The notes under the pieces: model-generated | What the model was told of the DNA's origin: nothing | The model's database searches: none | Seen by the model: only the letters and a program-made list of their open reading frames with translations | IMG/VR virus record: IMGVR_UViG_3300037258_000161 | Coordinates: 44,412-108,411 of that record | DNA: 64,000 nucleotides | DNA from: a virus | Strand: one strand, 5' to 3' | Made by a program: the position numbers and the translations under genes | Shown: one piece after another, positions 38,803 through 46,185 of the stretch | Layout of the letters: each line of letters opens with the position of its first letter | Numbering within the stretch: the first letter of the stretch is position 1

Positions 38803-39568
38803 CGCAGAAGTCATCAGCCTTGCGGCCAGGAGGGCGAGCCCGCCGGACTTCCGCGGCGTGGCATCATCCCAGTTCCGGGGCGCCCGGGAGAAGCTCGGCG
38901 TCGGTCAGGAGGAGTTCGCGGAACTTCTCAGCGACATGACCGGCTGGGATGTTGACCCCGACCTCATTGGCCCCTGGGAGCAGGGGCGCGGCATCCCGAC
39001 CGCTGACGTCCTGCTCGCTGCCAGGCACCTCGCCGGCGAGGAGGCAGCCGAGCCGTCCGGGGTCCTGCTGGCAGAGGTGCCGCAGGGTTTCCCGGCGCAG
39101 GCACTCGCCGGCTGGTGGCTGACCTGTTACGACTTCTCCCACGCCGGCGAGCGCCGGTACCACGCTGACGTGGCCTGCGTGAGTGCAGTGACCGGGCGCA
39201 GCGTGCGGGTCACGAACTACCCTCCGCAGCCCCGGACCGAGGGCCGCGCGTCCGGGTTCAGGAATGAAATCGAGGCCCAGCTGGCGAGCCGCCACCTGAT
39301 GGGGCACTGGCGCAATGTCAGCGACACGCGGTACTTCGGTACCCTGCATCTCGCCGTGCTGCCCGGGGAGACCATCATGGATGGCTACTACACGGGGTTC
39401 GCCAGCGACATCCAGGTCTCCGAAGGGCACTGGAAGTGGGCACGGCTGGACACGGAGACCGCGCCGCAGATGGCCTTGCGGGAGCCGGCCGCCCTGCACG
39501 GCCTCATCATGGAACGCTCGCAGGACGACCCGCCGCTGGAACTGGCCGAGATCGGGGAGGATGCCTGA
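38786..39568 (+). CDS. XRE-type regulator with C-terminal sensor domain
   Basis: 260 aa, overlapping the GntR gene by 17 nt. The helix-turn-helix lies at about 30-82 (QFRGAREKLGVGQEEFAELLSD...WEQGRGIPTADVLLAARHL). The rest holds conserved-looking blocks (RYHADVACVSAVTGR, ASRHLMGHWRNVSDTRYFGTLHLAVLPGETIMDGYYTGFASD) that recur in actinobacterial XRE proteins of unknown ligand. Confidence 0.65.
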   Translation: MRSLANAEVISLAARRASPPDFRGVASSQFRGAREKLGVGQEEFAELLSDMTGWDVDPDLIGPWEQGRGIPTADVLLAARHLAGEEAAEPSGVLLAEVPQGFPAQALAGWWLTCYDFSHAGERRYHADVACVSAVTGRSVRVTNYPPQPRTEGRASGFRNEIEAQLASRHLMGHWRNVSDTRYFGTLHLAVLPGETIMDGYYTGFASDIQVSEGHWKWARLDTETAPQMALREPAALHGLIMERSQDDPPLELAEIGEDA

Positions 39569-39982
39569 ATGGCGCTCACCAGGGAGCATGTCGAGGACGT
39601 CATCGCCACCTACATCCAGGCGTGGCAGCAGCAGGACCCGGATCTCATCGTGACGATCTTCACCGAGGGCGCCCGGTACCACGAGCGCGTCATGGAAGCG
39701 GCGATCCCGGACCGGGAAGCGATCCGGCGGTACTGGGAAACGAAGGTGGTCGGCGCCCAGGCGAACATCACCTGCAAGCTGCTGAGCCTCTACGTGGACG
39801 GCACCACGGCCATCGCCGAATGGGAAGCCGAGTTTGACGATCTCGTCAAGGGCGCGCGGAAGCGGATGCGCGAGGTGGCCATCCTCGAGTTCGAGGACGG
39901 GCTGATCGCCAGCCTGAGGGAGTACTGGGCCAGTGAGCAGGTCGGGCACCTGGCCTCGGCCGGGAGTAACGGGAGCGGCTGA
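39569..39982 (+). CDS. SnoaL/NTF2-like protein
   Basis: 137 aa, starting right after the XRE stop with GGGGAGG upstream. EHVEDVIATYIQAWQQQDPDLIVTIFTEGARYHE is the classic cone-fold start of SnoaL-like proteins, and the later IAEWEAEF and FEDGLIASLREYW strands fit. It may sense or modify a small ligand for the regulatory pair. A 23-bp terminator follows. Confidence 0.7.
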   Translation: MALTREHVEDVIATYIQAWQQQDPDLIVTIFTEGARYHERVMEAAIPDREAIRRYWETKVVGAQANITCKLLSLYVDGTTAIAEWEAEFDDLVKGARKRMREVAILEFEDGLIASLREYWASEQVGHLASAGSNGSG

Positions 39983-39986
39983 CGCT

Positions 39987-40037
39987 CAGCACAGAAGCAC
40001 GCCCCGGCCATCGCGGCCGGGGCGTGCTTCTGTGCTG
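39987..40037 (+). terminator. 23-bp perfect-stem terminator
   Basis: Arms 39987-40009 and 40015-40037 are exact complements around a 5-nt loop (ATCGC). It is the strongest hairpin seen in the window and closes the GntR/XRE/NTF2-like cassette. No T-tract. Confidence 0.8.
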
Positions 40038-40077
40038 GCCCCCTTGCAATCGCCCACCGTAGTGGGATGCTCACAGG

Positions 40078-40344
40078 ATGATCTGGGTCATCCTCCTCGG
40101 TGCCGCGCTCTTATACGTCCTGTCCTGGTACATCCACCCGCTGATGGCGTGCCCGGCCTGCAAGGGCGCTTCCCGGCACTACGGGGCGCTGCACCGCTCC
40201 AAGTTCCGCTTCTGCCACGTCTGCGGGGGCAACGGGAGGGCGGTGCGGCCCGGGGCGAAGGTGCTCATGTCCGCGGGACTGATGAAGAACGGCGCCGAGC
40301 GGACGGGGAGCTACGGGTGGGCGCGGAGGAACCGGCGCCGCTAG
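40078..40344 (+). CDS. membrane-anchored DnaJ-like zinc-knuckle protein
   Basis: 88 aa. N-terminal membrane helix (MIWVILLGAALLYVLSWYI), then CPACKGASRHYGALHRSKFRFCHVCGGNGR, two CxxC pairs like half of a DnaJ zinc domain. Common small protein in Streptomyces. Function unknown. Confidence 0.6.
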   Translation: MIWVILLGAALLYVLSWYIHPLMACPACKGASRHYGALHRSKFRFCHVCGGNGRAVRPGAKVLMSAGLMKNGAERTGSYGWARRNRRR

Positions 40345-40436
40345 CGCTTCCAGGACACTAGCCGGATCCCCAGCGACCCTCCGGTGCCAAGCTGGGCGTC
40401 TGCAGCGCTGTCGGCAGAGCGTGACACCCTGGGCAC

Positions 40437-40661
40437 ATGACGCTAGCCCCAGCAGAAGCCGCAGCGCTCTACCGCGATAAGAAGCTCTCGGCGTGCGAGA
40501 TCGCGCAGCTTCACAAGCTCACCCCGCAGGGCGCGGCAGCGAGGATACGGACTGGCGGTCTTGGCGGCGTGACGTGGTGCCGGATCCACCGCACCTACGA
40601 GGACGTGAGCCTTGTCAACGCTGAGGCGGTCTCGTACATGGCTGCCCGCTGGGGTGCCTGA
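40437..40661 (+). CDS. small HTH-like protein
   Basis: 74 aa. Reads AEAAALYRDKKLSACEIAQLHKLTPQGAAARIRTGG, helix-turn-helix-like, then a beta tail. No promoter motif is obvious just upstream. Function unknown. Confidence 0.45.
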   Translation: MTLAPAEAAALYRDKKLSACEIAQLHKLTPQGAAARIRTGGLGGVTWCRIHRTYEDVSLVNAEAVSYMAARWGA

Positions 40662-40824
40662 CGCGCGCTCGCTACCAGGCGTGATGATTCCCGGGCCTTG
40701 CGCACAGGCCGTGACGAAGCGGTAACCTGAGCCCGACAACTGAAACGCCCCCGGCCGACGCTTGCGACGCCGGACGCGGGGACTTGCCTCCACCGATCCG
40801 TTGAAAGCCCGGTGACGACCAAGC

Positions 40825-40896
40825 ATGAGCGTACCTTTCAAGCGCCTGCGAGCGCAGCGCCCCCCTGTAGCTAACCCGCTACTCCCTGCGATCTAG
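40825..40896 (+). CDS. possible 23-residue leader peptide
   Basis: ATG at 40825 to TAG at 40896, two bases before the GTG of the primase-like gene. Sequence MSVPFKRLRAQRPPVANPLL is basic. Placement suggests coupling to or attenuation of the next gene; no other support. Confidence 0.3.
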   Translation: MSVPFKRLRAQRPPVANPLLPAI

Positions 40897-40898
40897 CC

Positions 40899-41456
40899 GT
40901 GACGCTCGGCGCAAGGTGCCAGCACTCCGACGCCGCAGACTGCCTCGCCGACATAGCCGTCAAGCTCGGCGTCCGGCCACGCGAGCAGTTCCCGCACAAG
41001 TACGTCGGCGACTGTCCCGTCTGCGGGCACCACGACAAACTCTCCGCCGAGCCGGGCACGGGCGACTGGATCGTCTGGTGGTGCAACCGCCGCAAGCGCG
41101 GGCAGGCTGGATGGTGCGACCCGGCCGAGATCCGCGGCAAGATCCTGGAGAGCGTTAGCGCCGACCACCTCGGCGGCTACGCGCGGTTCCGCTCCGACGT
41201 GAAGCCGCGCCTGTCCCGTGACGACCAGCTCGCCCAGGCGCTCCGCAAGCTCTCGCGGATTGAGCGCCTACTGCGCACCGAGGGGATGCCGCCTGCTGAC
41301 CTGCGCGTGAGGATCGGCGCGGAACTCTGGAACGACGGCACTGAGCCGGACGACCGGGGCGGCTGGCTGGCTCTCGCCGAGGAATCCGGGGTTGGACGCA
41401 GCCAGCGCTACGAGGGATGGGCCCGGAGGATGGGGGGTCGTCTGCGACGCCAGTAG
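40899..41456 (+). CDS. zinc-ribbon primase-like protein
   Basis: 185 aa, GTG start. VGDCPVCGHHDKLSAEPGTGDWIVWWCNRRKRGQAGWCD looks like the CHC2-type zinc ribbon of primases, and the rest is helical (DDQLAQALRKLSRIERLL). A toprim domain is absent, so it may be a stand-alone zinc module or a regulator. Iterons lie just downstream, which supports a replication role. Confidence 0.5.
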   Translation: MTLGARCQHSDAADCLADIAVKLGVRPREQFPHKYVGDCPVCGHHDKLSAEPGTGDWIVWWCNRRKRGQAGWCDPAEIRGKILESVSADHLGGYARFRSDVKPRLSRDDQLAQALRKLSRIERLLRTEGMPPADLRVRIGAELWNDGTEPDDRGGWLALAEESGVGRSQRYEGWARRMGGRLRRQ

Positions 41457-41509
41457 TAGGTCCCCAGCAAAGGAGTTGTCAAGTCGTGCAGGTCAGAGGC
41501 ATATCGCAA

Positions 41510-41585
41510 TCCGGAAACCGGACGATCGGAGGTGCCCCCGTCCGGAAACCGGACGGATTCTCGGGGCATCGTCCGGAAACCGGAC
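41510..41585. repeat. three iterons with 31-bp period
   Basis: TCCGGAAACCGGAC occurs at 41510-41523, 41541-41554 and 41572-41585, each palindromic (GTCCGG-AAA-CCGGAC in the last two). The period of exactly 31 bp, about three helical turns, puts all sites on one DNA face. A replication origin, partition site, or operator array is plausible. Confidence 0.75.
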
Positions 41586-41621
41586 AACGGGCAAAGTGGA
41601 CACAGGAAAGTGGGGAAGACC

Positions 41622-41936
41622 ATGAGCGCAACATCGGCGCCTGACCCGGAGCCAGTTGAAGTCGGCTCCGTTGAGGAGCTTGAGGGATACCTCCGCCAGG
41701 CGGTCACCGCAGGGAACATGCCGGACGTGCTGTGCCTGCTGGAGGTGGCCCGGGAGATGGGGCCGGACATCGCCGACCGGGTCTACGGGGACATCGTGCG
41801 CCCCGGTCTCGTTGCCCGGTGGCAGGCCGGGATTCAGGGAGAACCCGGTGCCCCGGAACTGACCGAGGATGAACTCGCGATGCTCATGCAACTGGCTAGC
41901 GACTGGATCGGAGCGAGCCGGGCGGACTCTCGGTGA
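41622..41936 (+). CDS. hypothetical protein after iterons
   Basis: 104 aa, ATG with GGGGAAG upstream. Helical, with SVEELEGYLRQAVTAGNMPDVLCLLEVAREMGPDIADRVYGDIV. It would be under control of the iteron array if that is an operator. Function unknown. Confidence 0.5.
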   Translation: MSATSAPDPEPVEVGSVEELEGYLRQAVTAGNMPDVLCLLEVAREMGPDIADRVYGDIVRPGLVARWQAGIQGEPGAPELTEDELAMLMQLASDWIGASRADSR

Positions 41937-41956
41937 GGGAATCACTACCGATTGGC

Positions 41957-42010
41957 TTGACGGTGGTTAGCACCTGCGCTACGGTCAGTCCATCAGAGGT
42001 GCTAACCACC
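41957..42010 (+). promoter_or_regulatory. promoter with 14-bp inverted operator arms
   Basis: TTGACG (41957-41962), 17-nt spacer, TACGGT (41980-41985). GGTGGTTAGCACCT (41962-41975) between the boxes is the exact inverse of AGGTGCTAACCACC (41997-42010) downstream of the start point. Two half-sites or one long RNA hairpin would control the tiny-gene operon that follows. Confidence 0.7.
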
Positions 42011-42025
42011 AGAGAGGACCACCCG

Positions 42026-42307
42026 ATGCCAGTGCCGGATCTCAATCCAGCCGAACCGCCCGAGGTTACGGACGAGCGGATCTACGAAGATCTCAAGGCC
42101 TACCAGGACGCGGGGATGCTTGAGTACGTCCTGCTCACCGAGCCGCTCGGTGAGCAGTGGATCGTCGGCTGGAACGGCACGATCCTCAAGTTCGTGACCA
42201 AGGAAGGCATCGTCGGCTTCCTGACCGGCATCCAGGTCTGCGCCACGTTCGCGGCCAAGATGCGCAGGCAGTCGGACCCCTTGGCGGAGATGTTCGGCCG
42301 CTCCTGA
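42026..42307 (+). CDS. hypothetical protein, first of small-gene operon
   Basis: 93 aa, ATG after GAGAGGA. Reads VTDERIYEDLKAYQDAGMLEYVLLTEPLGEQWIVGWNGTIL, alpha/beta. Function unknown. It heads a string of about eight genes with 1-4-nt overlaps. Confidence 0.55.
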   Translation: MPVPDLNPAEPPEVTDERIYEDLKAYQDAGMLEYVLLTEPLGEQWIVGWNGTILKFVTKEGIVGFLTGIQVCATFAAKMRRQSDPLAEMFGRS

Positions 42308-42465
42308 TGCCCAACAAGCACAAGAACCCGATGCTCGGCTGGCACCCGCCGGCCGAGCTTTCGGGGTGGGTGCGCGCCGAGGCTGAGCGTCGTGGCGTTC
42401 CCTACGGGGAGATCCTGACCGAGGCTGTTGAGGGGTACCGCCGCAAGCAGGAGGCAGAATCATGA
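42307..42465 (+). CDS. small RHH-like protein
   Basis: 52 aa, starting on the upstream stop (TGATG). NPMLGWHPPAELSGWVRAEAERRGVPYGEILTEAVEGYRRK has the helix-turn-helix spacing of ribbon-helix-helix proteins. Probable DNA-binding regulator of this operon. Confidence 0.55.
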   Translation: MPNKHKNPMLGWHPPAELSGWVRAEAERRGVPYGEILTEAVEGYRRKQEAES

Positions 42466-42722
42466 GCGCCCGATCCCGCAGTCTCAATGCCCTCGCTGAT
42501 CACATGGAGTGGCTGCGCGACGGCGGCGCGGGCTCCCCCGGCAAGGACGGCCCGGAGATCTACACCGCGCGGGACATCTGGGAGCGGGGCGCGGACATGG
42601 CGAGGCGCACCGCTGACGAGCAGACATGGACCGCGCGATTCCTGCGGCTGTTCCCGCTGAGCTTTCAGGCTTGGCTTGAGCAGATCCGCGTCAAGCACGA
42701 GACCAAGGAGAACGAGCGATGA
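42462..42722 (+). CDS. small hypothetical protein
   Basis: 86 aa, ATGA overlap. Helical, with TARDIWERGADMARRTADEQTWTARFLRLFPLSFQAW. Function unknown. Confidence 0.5.
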   Translation: MSARSRSLNALADHMEWLRDGGAGSPGKDGPEIYTARDIWERGADMARRTADEQTWTARFLRLFPLSFQAWLEQIRVKHETKENER

Positions 42723-43018
42723 GCACCGAGACGGGAACCTTGCACTCCCGCTTCGCGCACTCGGACTACGAGTACGAGACCACTACCGGCCAGCGCAAGG
42801 CATGGGACGCCGCAGACGTTCCGCCCGAGGGTGAGGGATGGGAGCGGAACGTGGACGCGGGTCGCCCTGGTGAGGGGTGGGACCGATTCGACTACCACGA
42901 GGAGTCGTACTGGCGGCGCCCGAAACGGGCCCACCTCTGGCCCTGCGGCTGCCTGCGCAACGACGCCGGGGCACACAGGGCAGGCTGCCCTGATCACCCG
43001 GAAGGAGTACGGGGATGA
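42719..43018 (+). CDS. hypothetical protein with Cys/His end
   Basis: 99 aa, ATGA overlap. GWERNVDAGRPGEGWDRFDYHEESYWRRPKR, then LWPCGCLRNDAGAHRAGCPDHP, a possible metal knuckle. Function unknown. Confidence 0.5.
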   Translation: MSTETGTLHSRFAHSDYEYETTTGQRKAWDAADVPPEGEGWERNVDAGRPGEGWDRFDYHEESYWRRPKRAHLWPCGCLRNDAGAHRAGCPDHPEGVRG

Positions 43019-43230
43019 GCGCCGCCCTGACGATGGATGACGCCGACCAGTTGCGCGATCTGGCAGACCGCTCAGAACGAGCCGCGGGAACCGCGCTGCG
43101 GGCACAGCAGGCCGAGGCGGACCAGATGCTCGCCGGCTGGCTGGAGGATCTCAGCAACCGTCTCGGCGATGCGGCCGACCTTGCCCGGCGCATCGCTGGC
43201 TACCTTGAGCGCGGCGAGGGGAATCGATGA
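43015..43230 (+). CDS. small coiled-coil protein
   Basis: 71 aa, ATGA overlap. One long helix (DADQLRDLADRSERAAGTALRAQQAEADQMLAGWLEDL). Function unknown. Confidence 0.5.
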   Translation: MSAALTMDDADQLRDLADRSERAAGTALRAQQAEADQMLAGWLEDLSNRLGDAADLARRIAGYLERGEGNR

Positions 43231-43430
43231 GCACCGAGCCGGTAGGGCTGAAGTGTCCTGGCTGCGGAGAGCCGCCCGTGTTCCTGCTCGGTGGCGGTAC
43301 GCAGGCGTTCTGCCAGACCGACGACTGCCCTTGGTTCACGTGGGATCCCACCAAGACTCTTGCCGACCTGAACGCCGACTCGAAGGTCATCGACCTTGAA
43401 GGCCACGACACCCAGGAGGGGGAGCGATGA
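43227..43430 (+). CDS. small zinc-binding protein
   Basis: 67 aa, ATGA overlap. LKCPGCGEPPVFLLGGGTQAFCQTDDCPWFTW is a single zinc ribbon. Function unknown. Confidence 0.55.
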   Translation: MSTEPVGLKCPGCGEPPVFLLGGGTQAFCQTDDCPWFTWDPTKTLADLNADSKVIDLEGHDTQEGER

Positions 43431-43612
43431 AGGACTACCGGATCGACGGGCCACCCGAAGCCCGGCAGCTTGTCCGCGAGCACCGGGCCTGCGAGACCGC
43501 ACCGGACGGGACCGGGGCCTGGTGCACGTGCAGTTTCGGGTGCGCCAACTACTGGCTGCGTTCCCGGGGATTCAGGGCCGGGGACGGGCAGGACACGAAG
43601 GGGGAGCGGTGA
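43427..43612 (+). CDS. small hypothetical protein
   Basis: 61 aa, ATGA overlap. VREHRACETAPDGTGAWCTCSFGCANYW has four cysteines. Function unknown. Confidence 0.45.
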   Translation: MKDYRIDGPPEARQLVREHRACETAPDGTGAWCTCSFGCANYWLRSRGFRAGDGQDTKGER

Positions 43613-44040
43613 GCAGCTGCATCTACGTCACGTTCGACGAGGACGAGGGCGTCACCGGCGAAGCCTGGACTGAGTTCTGCCGCGAGCACGGGATCCGCTA
43701 CAGCCCGCAGACGGTCGGCCAGAACGTCTTCTACGCTGGCGACGTGGAGATTCACTTCGGCGCCAAGGACGGCACGGCACCGACATTGCGGCCCGGCGGC
43801 GGCTACGACTGGGACACCGCAAAGCCACCGGACTACGCGGAGGAGATTACTTTCCGGACCGTCTACGGTCACGCACTGGAACGACTGGCGGAACTGGCCC
43901 GCACCTTCTGGCTCCAGTTCGGCGGGGCGGTGTGCGCCGAGGAGACGCTGCGGCACCTGTTCGCCACTGGCACCGGGGCGCAGCGCAGGACGGTGATCAG
44001 GGACGTGATTGTTCGCGACCAGGGCGAGATCACAGCCTGA
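43609..44040 (+). CDS. hypothetical protein
   Basis: 143 aa, GTG start overlapping the stop (GTGA). Reads CIYVTFDEDEGVTGEAWTEFCREHGIRYSPQTVGQNVFYAGDVEIHFG then helices with ALERLAELARTFW. Alpha/beta; family unknown. Last gene of the coupled string. Confidence 0.55.
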   Translation: MSSCIYVTFDEDEGVTGEAWTEFCREHGIRYSPQTVGQNVFYAGDVEIHFGAKDGTAPTLRPGGGYDWDTAKPPDYAEEITFRTVYGHALERLAELARTFWLQFGGAVCAEETLRHLFATGTGAQRRTVIRDVIVRDQGEITA

Positions 44041-44125
44041 CCATCCCCGGATCCGGTGGTGATCCATTCCCCTCCCTGGTGCGTCTGTCCCCAAGAGCAC
44101 ACCGAAGCCTTGAGGGGGGCCCAAG

Positions 44126-44350
44126 ATGCTCAGCCTGTTACTCCGCCGCCACCACGGACGCCACGAGGCACCGCCGCCGCAGCCACCACGGGAGATGCCC
44201 GCCACCCCGCCGCCGCCGGAACGCTTCTGGCCAGTACTGCGCTGGCTGGAGCAGAAAGCCGCGGGGATCCGGAGCGACCCGGTCTACGAGGCGGAGATGG
44301 CTGCGTTAGCGGCGGAGCTGGACACCTGGCAGCGGGAGCAGGACGGGTGA
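44126..44350 (+). CDS. small Pro-rich protein
   Basis: 74 aa. MLSLLLRRHHGRHEAPPPQP then helical RFWPVLRWLEQKAAGIRSDPVYEAEMAALAAEL. It overlaps nothing and its promoter is unclear. Function unknown. Confidence 0.4.
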   Translation: MLSLLLRRHHGRHEAPPPQPPREMPATPPPPERFWPVLRWLEQKAAGIRSDPVYEAEMAALAAELDTWQREQDG

Positions 44351-44372
44351 CCGGAGCGCTACGCTCAGTTGC

Positions 44373-44789
44373 ATGGCGAAGGATCACATGACCGCCGTCC
44401 GGTTCGACACCGCGACGATTGAGGCCGTCAAGCTGGCAGCCGAGGCGCGCGGCGGTTCGGTCAGCGACTGGATCCGCGATGCCGTTCAGCGGGAAGTGGA
44501 CCGCCGTGGCAGTAGCCCGACGAGCACCAGCGCCGTGCCGCCCGCACTGCGCCCGGACGACTGCGTGTCGATGGCGCTCACCATCGGGCCGGGCGACTCC
44601 TGGCACATCGTGGTGAAGACGGGCCAGCGGGCTGGCCGCTGGTGCTGCGAGGAAGGTCACGGCTCGCCCGAGGATGCCTCGGCACATGGTGCACTACTGG
44701 CCATCCAGGCGCTGAGCGCGTGGGCGCGAAGCCTGCAGCCCCCCGCCATCGGCGCCCTGATTCTCAGAGGCGAGAGCACTGCAGCATGA
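44373..44789 (+). CDS. RHH-domain protein
   Basis: 138 aa, ATG seven bases after TACGCT (leaderless). MTAVRFDTATIEAVKLAAEARGGSVSDWIRDAVQREVDRR is a ribbon-helix-helix. The C-terminal part, with DSWHIVVKTGQRAGRWCCEEGHGSPEDASAHGALLAI, is unknown. It leads the coupled genes up to 45395. Confidence 0.65.
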   Translation: MAKDHMTAVRFDTATIEAVKLAAEARGGSVSDWIRDAVQREVDRRGSSPTSTSAVPPALRPDDCVSMALTIGPGDSWHIVVKTGQRAGRWCCEEGHGSPEDASAHGALLAIQALSAWARSLQPPAIGALILRGESTAA

Positions 44790-44974
44790 ACGCGCTCCCG
44801 TGGCTTATCGCCGGCGCTGGCATAGGGAGCACCTTCGGATGTGGCCTCGGCTGGTGGTTCGCGCAGAGGGAGCGGACGCGACTGGAGGGAATCCTCGCGG
44901 AGTGGCGCCAAGGGAAGCGCGTGGCGGTGATCGTGCAGGGCTCTTATGCAGAGGCCACGAAGGTAGATGCCTGA
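44786..44974 (+). CDS. small membrane protein
   Basis: 62 aa, ATGA overlap. Membrane helix LPWLIAGAGIGSTFGCGLGWWF, then a charged helix. Function unknown. Confidence 0.5.
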   Translation: MNALPWLIAGAGIGSTFGCGLGWWFAQRERTRLEGILAEWRQGKRVAVIVQGSYAEATKVDA

Positions 44975-45216
44975 TGACCGAGCCCATCGTGACCGCCGAG
45001 ATCTGCCTCGGCCGCATCAGCGACAAGAGGACCCGTGACGTGCTGCGCCAGGCCTGCCATGAAGCGGGGTACTCCCCGGTGTGGATCAGGAACCGTGCCG
45101 GGAAGATCCTGGGGGCCATCGTGACCGAGGACCAGGCGCGCGATGTGGCGTGGCGGGAGATGGTAGCGCTCGGGGACCAACTGCAAGGAGGTGGCACCGT
45201 GGAAGGCGACGACTGA
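44974..45216 (+). CDS. hypothetical protein
   Basis: 80 aa, starts on the upstream stop (TGATG). Contains ISDKRTRDVLRQACHEAGYSPVWIRNRAGKILGAIVTEDQARDVAW, a possible small DNA-associated fold. Function unknown. Confidence 0.5.
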   Translation: MTEPIVTAEICLGRISDKRTRDVLRQACHEAGYSPVWIRNRAGKILGAIVTEDQARDVAWREMVALGDQLQGGGTVEGDD

Positions 45217-45395
45217 TGGCGCTCCTCCGTCACGCTGACCACGACCCGGAGATCGTCTGCCGACCGGCCGGGAATGGCCTGTGCGAGCCGATGGACGAGG
45301 ACAGGGCACGCAGGCTGAGGCAACTGCTCGACGAACTGGCACCGGGCTGGCGGGAGAGGGCCGTTGCTCACCTGCCCCCGCTCGAACCCCGCTAG
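45216..45395 (+). CDS. small hypothetical protein
   Basis: 59 aa, TGATG overlap. PMDEDRARRLRQLLDELAPGWRERAVAHLPPLEPR. A terminator-like hairpin follows. Function unknown. Confidence 0.45.
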   Translation: MALLRHADHDPEIVCRPAGNGLCEPMDEDRARRLRQLLDELAPGWRERAVAHLPPLEPR

Positions 45396-45414
45396 GCTCG
45401 TCCTGGCTATTCAC

Positions 45415-45453
45415 CAGAGGGTCCGGATCGCGATGAGGCGGCCGGGCCCTCTG
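45415..45453 (+). terminator. 12-bp hairpin
   Basis: CAGAGGGTCCGG pairs with CCGGGCCCTCTG (one G-U) over a 15-nt loop, just after the 45216-45395 stop. Confidence 0.6.
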
Positions 45454-45500
45454 TCGTGCCTGCTCACGACGTGGTTGTGGACGTCCTAAACCATCTGGTA

Positions 45501-45516
45501 GTACCGTAGCAACGGT
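45501..45516. promoter_or_regulatory. operator-like palindrome TACCGT-N4-ACGGTA
   Basis: Six-base inverted arms upstream of 45551, with GGTAGTA repeated either side. The next gene has AAGGGG seven bases before its GTG, so it has a true leader. Confidence 0.45.
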
Positions 45517-45550
45517 AGTAGCTGTACCAATAGGACCAAGGGGACAAGAC

Positions 45551-45895
45551 GTGACGGGTGATCTCAGCGCCGGCGAGCGTGTCCAGCGCGGCCTCCAGCG
45601 CCTCGCCGCCGGGTGCCCGCTCTGGTTCGGCAACCGCAACGCCCCGCCCGTCGAGCCCCTGTTCCTCGACTTCACCGACCCCGCCCACAGCCTCCTCGCC
45701 GCGATCTTCGGCAGCCACGAGATCGGCCTGCACCTCCTGAACATCGCCCCGGAGGAAGCGGTCAGCTACGGCTTCATGGCTGCAGACGAGGCTGACAACG
45801 CCGCCCTGCGGCGCCTGTGGGCCATGTGCGCCAGCTCAAGCCGCGCCGAGGCGGCCTCCACCGCCAGTACCAGCCCGCTCCGCCCGCCCTGCTGA
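45551..45895 (+). CDS. hypothetical protein
   Basis: 114 aa, GTG after AAGGGG. Contains LFLDFTDPAHSLLAAIFGSHEIGLHLLNIAPEEAVSYGFMAADEADNAALRRLW. Soluble helical protein; family unknown. It precedes a small secreted peptide gene by 12 nt. Confidence 0.5.
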   Translation: MTGDLSAGERVQRGLQRLAAGCPLWFGNRNAPPVEPLFLDFTDPAHSLLAAIFGSHEIGLHLLNIAPEEAVSYGFMAADEADNAALRRLWAMCASSSRAEAASTASTSPLRPPC

Positions 45896-45907
45896 AAGGA
45901 ACCGCAA

Positions 45908-46087
45908 ATGAAGCTCGCCGCAGTCAGACGAAGGAAGATCCTCGCCACCGTGTTCGCCGCCGCCCTCAGTGCGGGTATCGCGCCCGCCGTCCTGTCCGCC
46001 GCGCCAGCATCTGCTGGAGTCACGGCCACCTGCCCCGCCGGCCAGCACCTCGTCCACGGAGCCTGCGAGAACATGCACTACGAGTAA
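45908..46087 (+). CDS. small secreted peptide
   Basis: 59 aa, ATG with AAAGGAA upstream. Signal peptide: RRRK, hydrophobic ILATVFAAALSAGIAPAVLSA, cleavage near APASA-GVTA. The mature part is about 25 residues with two cysteines (CPAGQHLVHGACENM), probably one disulphide. Too short for most gene callers. Ends at a bidirectional terminator. Confidence 0.6.
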   Translation: MKLAAVRRRKILATVFAAALSAGIAPAVLSAAPASAGVTATCPAGQHLVHGACENMHYE

Positions 46088-46133
46088 CCAGGACTGCGGC
46101 CAGCAGGTCCAACGTCCCCTGTATCGGCCGCGG

Positions 46134-46175
46134 AAGACCCCGGCAACCTTGCACACCAAGCGTTGCCGGGGTCTT
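46134..46175. terminator. bidirectional terminator, 14-bp stem
   Basis: AAGACCCCGGCAAC and GTTGCCGGGGTCTT are exact inverses with a 14-nt loop, between convergent genes ending at 46087 and 46186. Confidence 0.75.
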
Positions 46176-46185
46176 TGCTTTGCGG

